Part shown: piece by piece, positions 1 to 15,000 of the stretch
Layout: every line of letters begins with the position of its first letter
Numbering within the stretch: position 1 is the first letter of the stretch
Assembly: GCF_000428585.1 (NCBI RefSeq)
Contig: NZ_AUAF01000006.1
Location: 30,798 to 94,797 of the forward strand
Direction of reading: 5' to 3'
Length of the DNA stretch: 64,000 nt
From: Zooshikella ganghwensis DSM 15267
Lineage (GTDB): Bacteria > Pseudomonadota > Gammaproteobacteria > Pseudomonadales > Zooshikellaceae
Program-made: the position numbers and the translations under genes
Notes under the pieces: generated by a model
The model's database searches: none
What the model saw: the letters and a program-made list of their open reading frames with translations, nothing else
Told to the model about the DNA's origin: nothing

Positions 1-3000
1 CATCAGGTACCGCAACGCCCACTGCTGTCCCCTTTACTTTGGGTTTAAATGAGCAGCGTAACCAAATTACCTTACAACCTAGTTCCACCCTGGCTGCGAA
101 TCAGGCCTATCAGCTGCGTTTACAGAGCAGCGCTGATCGACGCAGTGATACTCTACCTGTTTTCACAATGGACTTTACCACAGGGGCTTTGTCTGCAGCG
201 CCACTGGTGATTCATCAAGTAACTCCGAGTGCGCTGACCATCGAAGGCGGGGAAGTCACCGTTGAGTTGGATAATGTCAGCGGTAATCTGAGCCTACAGT
301 TGTCGGGTATGCCATTGGAGACCCTAAGCCAAACTGACTTGGGCAATGGGCGTACGCGCTATCAAGTGCGGGCCCCTCGGCAGCTGGCAGGGCCTGCCAC
401 TCTGGAAGCAAGTACTGACCAAGGAGGTTATGCCCAGTTTGTTGGGGCAGTACAGTACCTTGATCCGTTGCTGCTGAGTACCGTCACACCTAGCCAAGGA
501 CCACTGACCGGGGGAACACGGGTGCGTATCTTAGGCCAAGGGTTTAGAGGTGATGCCGGAGGCATGGCCATTAAAGTGGGCAATCAGTCGTTGTCTGCGG
601 ATGTTATTAAAGTGCTGGACAGTAATACCCTGGAAATTATTACCCCGCCAGGTCCCTTAGGCACTGTTGATATTCAGGTTGCTCAAGCAGATGGTTCAGC
701 AGGTGTGCTGAGTAGCGCTTTTACCTATCAACAAACTGTTCAGTCGAATATTGCTGGAGGCGAAAAACAACGTATTTTGGCATTAGCCCTTGACCCGACT
801 GAAAATTATTTATTTGCCTCGACAGGCAGTGAAATTCTGATTTTAGATGCTCAGGCCAGTCGCTATACCAGCCGTGCTGAAAACCCACTTAACCCAGATG
901 ATTTGCTAAATCGGGTGGACCTAAATAAAGACGGCATTGATGACCGTATTCTCGCCAAAATAGCGTTACCAAAGGGATTGGTGGCACTGGATGTTGAGCC
1001 TTACTTTGAACAGGGGGTGGATCGTTTATTTGTCACAGCAGTACGTTTGCAAGATGGTCAACCGAGTCAACCCGAGTTAATGGTGTTGGCCGTTGATGCG
1101 CTGAATTTAGCCAATACCACGGTTATTAAGCGCCTGCCGTTGCCAGGTGAGGTGGCACAGGGGTTAACCGTAAAAAATTATAAATCCTTAGTGGCAATGG
1201 GGCGTGCTGGTGTGGGCTTGGTGGATAGCTTTTATCAGCAAAAGCTCTACTTGGTTGACCAGCAGCTGATGCCACAACAAACTCCAGTACTGGATGTAGC
1301 TCAGGCTCTGGAGGTAGAGCGTATACCTGGGCAGTCAGTCTATGTTGCGGTTGGGGGAGATTATGATTATCAGTCTTTCAAACTTAATGAGGGAGCAGGT
1401 GGCTTGTTTATTGTTGAACAGCAAGCTGCATCATCTGCCAGCGATCGAACTGAGTCAGCCTCCGGATTAGTTGTCTTGAGCCAGTTACCTGTGGCTGCGA
1501 ATCGGGTCAAGGTCAAAGGTCACTTTGCCTATTTAGCGGCAGGTGCTGAAGGGCTGGTGATTGTGGATATCAGTAATCCATTACAGCCAGTGATTGTCAG
1601 GCGCTTGAGTGAAGTCGGTTTTGTTCACGATGTAGATATCAATGGCCATCTGGTTTACCTGGCGCTGGGTAAACAAGGGATGGTACAGGTGGATATTGCG
1701 GACCCGACACAGCCCGTTATTGTGGCAAGCTTAAATGCTTATCAGGGTAATAACTTAACGCAAGTGGTGGCGGGTAGTGCAACGGCTTTGGGTGCAGGCC
1801 AGTCAGGCAATGCCCAGTGGGTAGCTCAGGTGGTGCCTGATGCATCCCTTAAAATCTATGATATTGACCCGCAGCAGCAGCTCAGTGCTTTACCCTCAGG
1901 AGCTCTAGAGATCATACTTCGCTTTAATAAAGTGGTGGATGGGTTAGACAGCAATAAGGGCTTATTTAGCCTGAACGATGCTACTGGGCAGCCATTACCT
2001 GCTAAGGTATCCCTACAGCATAATGATGTGCTGCTGACCTTAGCCGCTGAGCATGTTAAAGCCCTGCAGGATCAGCAGCCATTACAGCTTGCAGTAAAAG
2101 CAGGGGTGGCCAGTACCATCGCTAATACTAGTCAGGTACTTTACCGTCTGGCGCAGGATGTTTATTACACACTCTATTTTAATAGTGGCAAAGACCCTGC
2201 GTTTAGTTTGGTTAATATCACACCCCACCATGTGTCAACAGCACAGTCGACCGAGGTCAGTGTAGCCGTCAGTGTTGCCGCAGCACATGCATCCCAGCTG
2301 AAGTTTTATGTGGGCGGCGTCAGTGTTCAGCCTCAGGCGATTGAGCCAGACCAGCAGAACGAGAGCATCTGGCTAGCAAAACTAACCATTCCACCGTTAT
2401 CGATACCCGGTCTTTATGATTTATCTGCTGCCTTGGGAACGCAACAGCAACGGCTGCAAGGAGCCATTACGGCATCAGCACCACTTAGTTTTACCAGCAT
2501 CAATCCTGGCTGGGGGCCTGCAGCGGGTAGGCAAACGGTCACAGTGCTGGGGCAAGGCTTCGAGCCAGGCACCACAGTCAGTGAAGGTTTGCAGATTTGG
2601 ATTGGTGATACGGCGGTCAGCCAGGTTGAGGTGCTTTCCAGTCGAGAGCTGAAGCTGGTAACACCGAAAGGGTTACCCGGTAAACATACGGTCAGTGGGC
2701 GCGATCGTTTTGGGCATCAAGCGTTACTGGAAGGAGAACGGGGCTATGGCTATGGCTTACAACAACAGGTGGTACTGAACACCGGTAATGTGCATCCAAC
2801 GATGCTGAACGTGTTGCCAGCATCGGGCATTGTTTTAACCAATGGGGGCTATTTACAGCAGGGCTATACCCTGGTGCCTGTTGAGCGTACTGCCTTTCCG
2901 GATAACTATCGGGCTGCTGCGTTTGCAGTGCAAGACCCGCTACATCCGTTATTAGTAGGGGGGGCACCTGCATTAACGGGGGATACCCAGCAACTGGTGA

Positions 3001-6000
3001 AGCTGGGGCAAATACTATCGTTGAAGCAAAAACAGGCGGCAGCTTCATTAATGCAAGGCACGTCATTGCAGTTATCCAGTGCCGAGCAGCAACTGCTCAG
3101 TCAGGAAGGTCGTTATGCGTTAACCATTGGTTTGGATTCCAGCCGGATTTATCCCGTCACCGAATGGGAAAATAGTATTGCCCGGCAGCGGCTTTATGTC
3201 GCCAGTGGTGTGGGAGGGATCAGCCGGTTAAATCTGGATGATCAGAATGCAATGCAATGGCTAGGTGATACCGATATCAATGGCCTGACCACGGATATCA
3301 TTAAGCAGGGTAACAGTGTCTTTGCGTTGACAGCTCAGCCAGATCCTCCAGACGGTATCAAAGCACCTCAGAATTGTAGTTTTGTGGGCATTCCTGCTGA
3401 ACCTGATGCCTTGATTCCAGTTAACTATCAGGTGGCCACGGATCCACTGCAGGTAACGGATAATGCCTTAGCCAGTGTCCAGGCTAATGCCCAGCTAAAA
3501 GGGCAAAGGGGGCGCTATCATAAAGGCTGGTTGTATTCAGGAGGAATACCCGCTGCGGTGCTATGGGGCAATTGTCCTTCCTGGTCAGGTGAAACGTTGC
3601 GAGCGCCTGAAAGTGGCAGCCAAACCAGCCAAATAATGGCGGTAAACCTGTTTGATCCTGCATTACAGGCGAACTATGACTTTCAGGGTAATGTACTGGA
3701 CTTTGTCTTTTACCAGGCCGCTGTTCAGCCTGACTCTCAAGAACCTATGGCTGCAACCTATCTCATTGCGGCGTTAGGTACACAAGGCGTTGAGCTGGTA
3801 CCACTGCATGCGGCTGAGCAGCGCGTGCGGATTGGTTTAGATGAGCTTAGTCCGTCAGGTAAGTATGCTGCCCGTACCCTGCGTATTCAGGGTAATACCC
3901 TGTGGGTCGCTACTGAGCAGGGTCTTGTCATGATTGATATGACTGACCCAGAGTCTCCCAAGGTGATTTCAGCGGGTAATGATGAGCCGGTGTGGGATAT
4001 GGCCATTCATAATGATCGGGTGATTGGTGTGGCCGATGAGGGGCTACGCCAGTTTGAACTACCTGGTGCACTGGTGATGGGGGTTCAGGTAGGAGGAGAG
4101 CAAACGGGTAGCCAGACTAATGATCAAGCACCGTTCATTACAGCAGGAGATAAGGTTTCTCCCGGGGATCAGCAGTTAATTACTGTACAGTTTAATGAGC
4201 TGGTCAGCACTGAAAGTATCCAGCAACCAGGTGCTTTGGTGCTGCAACGTCGAGTACCCGAAGGTTTGCAAAATGTACCGATCACCTTTGAGGCTGCGCC
4301 TGATGCACCTGCCAGCACAGCGGTTCAGTTTAAAGTGAGCCTTGAACCCAACGCTGTTTATGAGCTGGCCGTCAATCAAGCCAATACGGTGCGAGGCCGT
4401 GACTTATGGTTACCCTTTAAACAGTCACTGCAGACAGCGGCCCAGTCGTTTAAACCTTTCTCAATTCATAATGTCAGTCAGGGACGGGTTCGTTATGGTA
4501 ATCAAGAAGTTCCGGTTGTTATCCATGGGCGTGGCTTTAGTGCAGACATGCAGGCTCAGCTAAACCAGTATCCGCTTGCCCTGTCATTTATTGATGAGAA
4601 TACGCTGCATATTCCTGCTCACACCTTAGACATGCTCCCCCTCAGTTCTGGGCAATATCACTTACGGTTAAGTCATGCCGGGTATCAGCAGGATTGGCTG
4701 GGTGCGGTGATTATCAGTGATGCGACGCCGTTGACGGCAGCCAAGTTTTGGCTAGCCCCGGATAATACCGATCAAGAAGGTGGGCAGCGTATTAATGTAA
4801 CGGTTGATAAACCCGTACTCCAGCCCGGTACCACGGTCCTGCTAAAAGCACGTAACAGTGATCAGGAAATCTACAGTGGGCAAGCGTTAACAAGTGAAGC
4901 TGCAGGTGCGGAGGCGATTCAATTACAGGATGACGTACAAAGTCAGCAGGCCTTTAGCTTTTTGGCCCCCACCGTATTAGCCGCTGACCTGTATGAGGTT
5001 TGGTTACGCATCCCCACCGGCAACAGTCAGCAAGAGGTCTATGTTGGTGATATGTCATATACCTTACCTGGTGGTTTAGCCATCAGCTTGCCGAACTATC
5101 CACCGATGACCATAGGGGCTGTCACCCGCTGGGATAATTATCTTGCCGTGGGGGTTAAGTCAGGTCAGTCACGCTCTGCCAGTAATCGATTTTTGATGAA
5201 TGCTGGTTTAGAGCTTTATGACATTAGTTTGTGGGACCGCCCTGTGCGCTTGTCACAGCTGCCTATGACAGACCCAGTGACTGGCATTGAACGCTGGGAT
5301 GACACCTTATTTTTAGCCAATGGGCAAGGTGGAGTCCAGGTAGTGGATATTCAAGATAAGGCATCACCTTTGCTGGTGGCGAATGTAGCAACCCCAGGTT
5401 ATGCCGCCATGGATATTGCGCTGTCTGCACCTACGGCTGAACAAACACGCGTTCTCGCTCTGGTGGCGGCGAATGATTTAGGTGAGGGGTATTTACGGTT
5501 CTTTAGTCTGGAGCGAGAAGGGCTAACCCAGGCTGCGGCGCTACCTACCTTAACCTTCAGTAATGATGCCCAGCAGCAAGCTGGGAGTGGTGAACAGCGC
5601 CTACTTGGTATGCCTGTGGATGTGGCATGGCAGGATGGTCAGCTTTATGTGCTGACTGTGCATCAAGGCAAGCTGTCATTAGTGATCTTTGATCAACTCC
5701 AGCCTACCGTGAATTATCAGGTGGTGGCTGTGCCAAGGGCGAATGTCGGAGGGGATTTGGCCAGTGCTAAATATGCTGCAGCGCTGCAAGTTTCGCCCTC
5801 TCAAGTGACTGTGGCAACCACAGATACATCGTTGATTTTGGCGAAGCAGGATGATCAATGGTCACTGCGGTATTGGCAGCAAAATCCTCAGCAGCAGGTT
5901 GAGCTTGCAAGTACCGGAGGGCAGGTGTTGCAAGCTGAACAGGGAGGGTTACGAGTCACGCAGAGTCCGGTTTTTGCCTTGGCCTCAGTCATGCCAGCGA

Positions 6001-9000
6001 AAGACAGTGTGCTGCATCCTGGAGCCACTATTACCCTATGGTTTAACCAGTTGATCAATACCGAGTCCAGTGTCATTGGTAGTAGTGTGAGCCTGTTGCA
6101 GGCCAATGGCAGCTCACTGAGTAGCAACAATTATCGCATTGAAGCCAGTAACACACTAGAGGGCGGGCAGGTCATCATTACGCTGGCAGATACCTTGAGT
6201 TACAGTGGCGTGCTCCGGTTGCAGGTGTCATCAACACTGGTGGATTTACAAGGCCGAAGTTTGGCGAGTGTTATTGATCAAGCTTATGTTATGAATGATC
6301 AGCACCAACCTGCCATTACTGAGGTGAAGCGCCTGGTTGCCGGAAAACAGCAGCGTCATTACTTCCATGCTGATGGTTCGGAGCAAGCGATTATCAAGGG
6401 GAAATACTTTGGTACAGATACAGCCAACCTCCACATCAAACTGGGCAGTCAAATACTCAATCCAGCTGACATTGTTGATGTGACGGATAGTCAGCTGACG
6501 ATTAATGTTCCCGCACTGGCCATGGCTGATGCCAGTCAGTCAATCCCCTTAACCATTAAACGCCTGGATACCCTCACTCAAGCGACACGCTATGGTGCTC
6601 TGGTCATTTTACCGAAGCAGCAGATTGTTGATTTCAGACCTAGAACTGGTCCCCCACAAGGTGGTAATTGGGTTGATATTTATGGGTTGGGCTTCAGCCA
6701 TCAAACCCAGGTACGTTTTGCGGAAGCGGTAGCGGGGGATCTACAGGTATTAAGTAGTCGCCACTTGCGAGTAAGGGCACCTGCGGGCAGCTTCGGTGAT
6801 GTGATCCTGCAAGCCCAAAATACGCTGTTCCCTGGTGAACAGGCCCAAAGCACCGATGCTTACTTTTATACAGGGACTGGTACCGGAAGCACTGAGCTTG
6901 CCAGTGATCGTGCTAGCCCAGTAGCAAAAGTATTAGCCAGAGAGCAGATTCTCTATGCCGTTACTGGCGGTGGTATGGATGTGGTTAACCCGCAAGGTGA
7001 AGTGGTGAAACGGCTGACCAGTAATGTCGCACGACTGTCTGTCTTTGACCTGTCTGATCCGGTCAGGCCTGCATTGATTGAAAAAAATATTGCGGATCAG
7101 ACACTACCCTATCATTTTGCTGTGCCCCAAGGCCTAACCCCCAATGGATTTACGGCAATAAGGCAGGTAGCCGATAGCCTGTATCTGGTTGGTGGGCAGC
7201 AGCTGTTTTATTTTGATGTCAGTTTACCGGCTGAACCACAGTTGATTACTCAGTTCTCGCTGAGGGGGAGAGCTTCAGACCTGGTCGCATCAGGAAACAC
7301 CCTGTATGTTGCTACTCAGGTGGGGTTACAGGTATTGCAAATCGATAGTCACCAACAACTGACTGAGCTGGCATTTATTGAAGCGCAAAATCTGGGTGGA
7401 CAGCCTGGTTTACTCTTTTTTACCCCTGAACAGCTTTGGCTCACTTTGCCGGCAACCCAACAAGTCAAAGCACTGGCGTTGAGCACTGGGGCCTACCAGC
7501 AACAGCAGGTACTGGATTGCCAGGATATGGCCGGTAATAAGTTCACCCCGCATGGCATCATGGTGACGGAAGACTTGCTGTGGCTAGCCAGTGGGCGTAA
7601 TGCTTCAGTCGTTGCCTATTTGCCACAGCAAGGTGAGCGTTACGTGCCAGTGGCTTCATTGAATTTGAAACAGCTTGAAAAAGGTGAGCTGTTAGCCAGT
7701 GAGTTGAGGCTACAAGGGCAGTACCTATATGTGGTGGCAGGCCAAGGGGATATTCAGGTGTTTAATGTGGCTGACTGGTTAGCCAGTCGCTTTAGTCAGC
7801 GACCTGAACTGATACAAGCCTATGGCATCACCGGTAATGTCACCAGCTTGGCTGTCACAGCTAAAGCTTTGTATGCAGGTACAGCGCTGCTTTATGAAGA
7901 TGGTGAAGCAAGGGAAAATCCTGTCAGTAATGAAGTGATTCCTCGTATAAATCATATGGGGGGAGGTATTAATACGATTTTGCCCTCACAGTTGATGGTT
8001 ATTGATCAACAGCCTGCAGCACGCCAACTCTTAGCGGTGGAGGGTACTGTTGCGGTGCAATTTAACCGAATACTTGATGCCACACAGGTGAGTAACGCTG
8101 ATGAGCAGCTCTTCAGTTTAACCGTCGCAGGGGAAACTACTCCTGTAGCAGGCTATATATCTCAACGGGTCAATAACCAGGGTTCACAGTTAATTTTTAC
8201 CCCAGCCCAGCCTTTATTGGCGAATAAGCGTTATCAAGTAAGCGTGGCATCTGCCTGGCAGGATATTCAGGGGCAGACGCTGGGCCAGCCTTATGCATTT
8301 GCAGTGACCACCACTGATGCTGCACAGCCAGTACTGCGGTCAGTGGATCAGGCACTTGGCAGTTGGCGAGGGGGGCAAGCATTAACTTTGTCTGGGGAAG
8401 GGTTTGGCCTGGATACTCAGGTCTGGATCGGGGACTTACTATTGTCCCCTGAACAGGTTATTGAGCGCTCTCCCAATAAGCTGGTGATTCAGCTGCCCAG
8501 TTATGCTCTGGCGAAAGCACAGAATCGGGCTGTCAATATCAAAGTCACCAATGGCCCACTGGCCTCGACCTTAACGGCGGCCTACACGTTTATCGCTGAC
8601 CCTCAGATTGAAGCGATTGGTGCTTGGGTCAATGGTCAACTGCAGCCAAACCAGAAGACATTTGTCTTTAACAGTGGTCAAGCATTCGCCATTCAGGGAA
8701 AAGGACTATCCGCTGAGACCCAAGTAAGCATCAACGGCGTCCGTGTTGCCCAGGTCAAACTGGTCAGTAGTAATCTATTAGAGTTAGCCATTCCTGCAAA
8801 TGTGTTGGGACCACTGCAGGTAGCCGTGAGCAATGATGGCTTTAAGCAAGACGTGCAACGGGATATATCACTGCAGGTCCGCTTACAAGGACAGAAGCAG
8901 CTCCTGGCGGTTAACCAGGTGGCACGCTGGCAGGATTTGCTGGTGACTGCGCGGGGTACAACCCTGAGCTTGTATAGCACGGCAGGTAGTGCCGTTCCGG

Positions 9001-12000
9001 TTTTACTGGCAGAACTTTCACTGCCTGAGCATCCTGCAGCCATCACCCTTAATGACAATACGTTGGGGGTGATTCTGCAAACGAGTCAAGACGTTCTGCT
9101 GTATGAGCTGACCAATGTGTATCAGCCCAGCCTGCTCAACCGGTTAGTTCATGTGGCAAGCAGTAATACAACCGCTCAAGCTAACACAGCAGCTACATCC
9201 AATAGTTTCTTGGTACGTGGGGTTAATGTGTTGCGTCAGCAAGGGGATATCCTGCAGCTAACAACACTGAATGGCCGTGACTGGTTGTCTTTGAATTTGC
9301 GGGATCAAGGCGAGGACCTGCCAATATTAGGCCTTGCTGCTACAGATTACTATTTAGTTGTTGTTAAAGCCGGGTGGCTGGAGTTACGGCAACTGAGTCA
9401 GCCAGAAACCCTTGTTGTGGCGCAGCCTATTGCCGCGCAAACATTGCAGCAACTGTTAATCAATAAACATCGAGTAGGACTCGTCAGTGGAAATACGCTG
9501 TATGTCTATGATACTGCCTCGTTGATCACAGGGCTGGCTGAGCCACTGCTAGGTGCAGCCTCAATACCTGATGCGACTGATAACGATCACTATGCTTGGA
9601 GCGGAGAGTTGCTGGTGCAGTCTCAGCAGGCACATATTCGCTTTTACGATATTAGCGTTGATAGGGCGGTGACTGATTCGCAAAGGTTGCAGCTTGTTAC
9701 CATGACCAGCCCTATGGCCGTAGGGCATTATTTAAAAGGGTTACAGCTAAGTCGTACCTTGCTGGAGTGGTGGGATAGCCATGCTTTTTACTCTATTGAT
9801 TTACCCTTTGTGCTGAATAGTCAAACGCAACCTGAACAGCTTTACAGTGAGCAGCAGCCACTGCAGCTGAGTATTGCCCAGCCTAATCAGTGGCGGTCAG
9901 TAGGCTATCAATTGGCGAATCTACAAAGTGGTGATGATCTATCTCATACAACCCGATTGGATGGCCGGCAGGTAGTGCTTGAGCCATCAGGCTCAACCTT
10001 TGCCGTGGGAGGACTCTATCAATTACGGTTAGTCAATGAGCCAGCACAAGTGGTGCAAGGCGTGAGTTTCCAACATGATATTCCCTGGCGCTTAACAACA
10101 CAGCCTGTGCTGGGACGAGCACCACCGCAGATTACCAGTGTGAAGCCCTCACTGGTTATTAAAGATCAACCTTACACATTTACCTTACATGGCAGTGGTC
10201 TAGCTGATATCACCTCATTACAGCTCGGTACGTTGCAGTTGACACAGCAGCAGCTCACCTATGACCCACAAAACCAAGCATTAACCTTTACCGCAGCACT
10301 TCCCACTCAAGGTATACAAACCTTACAAATTAATACTGCTCAGGGTGTTCAGCGGATACCTGCAGCGTTGAATGTCGTCTCACCGTTAGTGATTACCCAG
10401 GTCCAGTCCAATTATATTGGTGGCGTTGACCAGGTCAGTAATCAAGCAGGACAACAAGTAACGGTGGATATCAGTGGTTACTCATCCGATGTCACACTCC
10501 ATTGGTTCCCTCAGTCAGGTGGCTATCAGGCAGGTACCGGCAATCAGGTGGCATATCAGGTACAGCAGCCTGCAAGTGGTCAGACTGGTAGCACAGCGCA
10601 GCTTCAGTTCGTAACGCCAGCGAGTACGGCAGGTTTGCGGTATCAGGTGGTGGCACGCCGTGCACTTCCTGCGACGGCTGCGGTGGAAAGCCATACAGCA
10701 GCACAAATGCTGTTGGTGGTTGATGATAAGGCCCCTGCTATTAAGCTTGTGCAAACACTCAGCTCACAACAGCCACTGAGATTAGAGGCCAGTGAACCGA
10801 TACAGGCAAGTGGGCCCAGGGCATTCAGTGTGACTAAAATCTTTAAGGATTACCAAACCCACAGCTCACCTCAGGAAGATATTTCTGGGCGGTTTGCCGA
10901 CTTACTGACTCAAGGTAACCAGCTATTGCTGCAGCTTCGTCCTGGTCAAACACTGGAGGTCAACGCCTTTTACGAAGTGAAGCTGTTTGGACTGCAGGAT
11001 CAGTATGGCAATGCAGCAGCTGATAATGCGTTAATCACTCAGGGTACGTTAACCACGCTATACCAGGGTACTGACTCACTGCCTCCTAATAGGCAGTCAG
11101 TCACGTTGGTGAATAGTACAGATAATGCACCTGTCACCACTGCTACTTTAGTGAAAACCGGAAGTCGTTATCGCTGGCAAATTCAGGCAAATGATAACTA
11201 CCTGGCCTCGGAAAAACTTCACTACAGCTATCGGTTATCGTTCGATGGGGGGCAAACTTATGCAACCAGCTGGCTTACTGCCAGGCAAGGGAACGTTGAT
11301 ATTGAGGTGCCTGCTGGTACCGTTGGTGTTGCGTTAAAAGCAATGATCAGTGATGGCAAACAAAGCATTGAAAAAGTTTGGCAGTTTGCCGCGACAGATC
11401 CTAGTTTAACATTGCAGCGCATCACCATGACCCCTTCACCTGCAGAAGAGCGACAGCAAAGCCTGATGGCTTTTGAGTTAACCGGTGATGTGGACCTGGT
11501 GCAATCAGCCAGCGTGCTCATTGACAATGGACAACAAGCAGGCTGGCAGCCAGTGACCATTGACCCTGCTACCCACCAGTTAACCTTTACCCTGACCCAG
11601 CCACGGCTATCTGATCTACCAGCCGCCGCCGGTAGTGGTCAAACGACTCGGCAAATCCCAGTTAGCTTACGTTTACAACTTGGCAATACGGGCACTTCAC
11701 AACTACTGACCTTTACCGATAGCTATCTATTGGGGCCTGATGCTACTCCTCCACAGATAAGTATTGTCAGCCCTCTAGAGGGTGAGCGTGTGGCGAAAGG
11801 GCAGTCATTGAAGGTCTTGTTGAGTAGTTTTGACCAGTTTGGCATTGACCGTGTTGAGGTTTGTGTCAATGCCGCTGATGCCCAGCAGCCATTTACTGAT
11901 GCTACAGCCTGCCAGGTCCTGACAGGTAGTAATCAGCTGACCTTAGCCATTGCCAAAGATGCCCCTGCACTCTTGCGGTTACAGGCAAGGGCTATTGATC

Positions 12001-15000
12001 TCAATGGTTTGGTCAGTGATACCGCCACCGTGCAACTGGCCACAGTGGATGCTACGGATATCCTGCCAGAGTTGGCGATTGTTGCGCCTAATCAGGGGCA
12101 AACATTTTACAGTGGTGAGACCCTTAATCTGTCGCTGCGCATGGTGAACCTGGCACAGGCTGAACTACACGTCGCATTAGCCGGTGATACCCAACATACT
12201 AATAATCCAGCATCAGTGATGATCACCAAACCGAGTGCAGAAACGGACTATGTTTCGTATGCACTGACCTTACCTGAAGTAACTGAGGCGATGGTTGCAG
12301 TACTTAAACTGACCACTACAGCCAGTAGTCAACTGCCATTGCCTATGGTGAGTCAGCAGTTGATTAATGTTTTACCCGCTCCTGGGATCAGTACTGCCCC
12401 AGAGATTAATGTGATTCCAGCACAGCGGGTGCTGTCGGGCAGTGAGCTGTTGATTCAGGTCCCCATACCAGAGGGCATGACGGACTTTAGTAAGGCCTCA
12501 ACAGTTGCAGTTGCTGGGGTTGATCAGGCGCAATCCTTCGCCTTTGGCGATCAATGGCGGCATCTGCGTGTAGTGCCTGGTAATGCTGCCATCGATATTG
12601 CTGCAACCTTGCAGAACCGAGCTAGGCAGCAGGTGCAGCAACAGCATTCCGTGCAGCGGATCAACTATCTTTCTGAGCAGCCGTCGACCTACTACCAGGC
12701 AAGAACAGCGGGTTATGCGCTTGGCCAGCTGGTGGTCGTGCCAGGCTATCGTCCTGATCCAGCTGCGCCGGTTAACACGACTGAACCTGTGCAGGGACTG
12801 GTTTGGGTGGAAAATCGTTACCAAGGCGGCTATCAGCTGCGTGACCAGCATCAGGTGCTGTATACCTCACTGCAAGGGCGCCTGCAGCAGCTGAGTTTTA
12901 CCGGAACAGGGCTGGTGGCGGTTGAAACCTCAGCAGAGCAGCAACAACTGCTATTCTGGCCGCTGATATCGGGTACGCAGTCAGGCGATTCCGTAGGGCG
13001 GTTTGGCCCTCCCATTAAGCGGCTCTTCCTCGCAGAGCTGTTAGGTGGTAGTGGTGACTTTATCTTTACCCGTTCGGGCAACGTGCTGAGTGGGCTTCAG
13101 TATCGCCCAGGCTCTGCATCCCCCGGTTTACTGTTACCGATGCTTGGCAAATCGCTCAGTGGTGATATCCAGCAGGCAGTGGTTGTTGAGCAGCGAGTCA
13201 TGGTGCTTGTGAAGCGAGAAAATCAACAATCAGCATTAGTGATATTGACACCATCATCGGGTCAGCAGCTACATATGGCAGAAATAAACAGTCTGCTAGT
13301 CAGCGAACTGACATTACCTGAGGAGGGCGGAGAAAACACCAATAACTGGCAGGGAATGAGCGGGTTGAGTGATGAGCTGTATCTATGGCGAGGGCAACAG
13401 CTACAGCGAATCCGGCTGACTGATCCTGTTCAGCCCAACAGTTGGACACGGCAAAAAATCTCGATGTTGGGTGATATTCAGCAGGTGGCCCATGACGGTT
13501 ATTTACTTTGGGTATTGACCCAAAGTGCGTTAGGTAACTACTGGGAGGTGTGGCATCAGGCCGAAAGGGTTGGCCTGATACCTCATACAGCTCATGAAGT
13601 ATTAATCACGGCACAAAATCTATTTAAGGTCGAAGCAAATACCATCACTCAGCAGTCACTGCTTGCCAGTGCTGCGCAGTTAAGTACTCTTGACTTGACT
13701 GAGCCAAACTTGGCGGCCACCAGTATTGAGCAGATTGCACTGCCTGGAGGCTGGCTGTTGACTGGCTTGCCAGCAGCTCCCCTGCAAACAGCACAAAAAT
13801 GGTATATCACTAATCAGCAGCAACAGCGGTTGCCTGCTCAGCAACTTTCAGTAATCCATACACTTAACCAAACCTTGCAGCATATTCTGGGGGCAAGTGC
13901 GCCCAGTTTGCCACTGTCAGCCGCAATACTATGGTTACCGGCTCAGCAATCTGAGCAGAACATTGTGGTCCATGGTCTGTCTCATAATCAGCATCTACAG
14001 CAGGTATTGACGCTACCTGCCAGCGTCAACACAGACTATCAGTGGACGTTACCTAGTCAGCGACAAAGCTTAGCAGAGCAGGGGCACTTACCTTTGGTGC
14101 TACGTGCCCAGCAAGGTAGTCCTTCATTACAGCAAGTACAGATTAATGATCAGTTGCTTACGCCAACCTATGACATTTGGGGGAACTACTATCTCGACTG
14201 GCCTGCAGCAGCAACCGGTGAGATGGTGCTGGCTATGCAGCAACCACTGCAGCAGCAACAAGCGGTCGATACGGTTGCTAATGAGTCGTTAGCCACCATG
14301 GTCATTGCTGGGATCGTAAATAACTCAGTGCATAGCGAAGGCAGTGAGGTGCAGTTATCTGTTTCCGTCACCGGCTTGGATGAGACCTTAATCCAACAGG
14401 GTATGACAGTTCAGGACTTACAGCTGCGCCTAGAAGACTTTAATGGTGCCACAGTGTTCAGTGAGTGGTTAACCGATGCTCAGTTAACGCAGGTGCTTAA
14501 TGAGGGAACGGTATGGCGCTGGCGATTACCTCAGGTTGAACAACAGGCCAGTTACCGCATCAAGGCTCGGGCCTATATTGGTCAAGCTCGTTACGTCACG
14601 GAGCAGGAAGTTAACCTGCGGGTGATTCCCCAAGTCACCCTTGCAGTGCCTGAGCTACTGCCTTTACCTAACCATACTTATGCAGGTAGTACACTCAATC
14701 TGGCCTTTAAGCCAGACCAAGCCAATTTGGCTGGGCAAGCCGTGCAGAAAAGCATTGCTATTTACGATGAGCAGCAGCAACTCCTGCATGCTGGAGGGGA
14801 GCAGGTACGCTTTACGGTACCAAACGCTGTTCGTCAACTACGGGTAGTGGCTACGGTTGATGATGGTTTGGGTAACCAGCGACAGCAGCAATGGCAGCTG
14901 AGCGTTAGGGCTGCTCCGCAGTGGGCTATTTCAGCAGATTCCCTGCCATTTGATGCTTTTCTCCCCGTGGTAGGAGGTTATTGGTATAGCCAGGGGGCCA

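Noticed and set aside
39..41. TTG as true start of the giant gene
   Set aside because: The frame is open to the first base of the window and there is no ribosome-binding site or signal peptide; the gene begins upstream.
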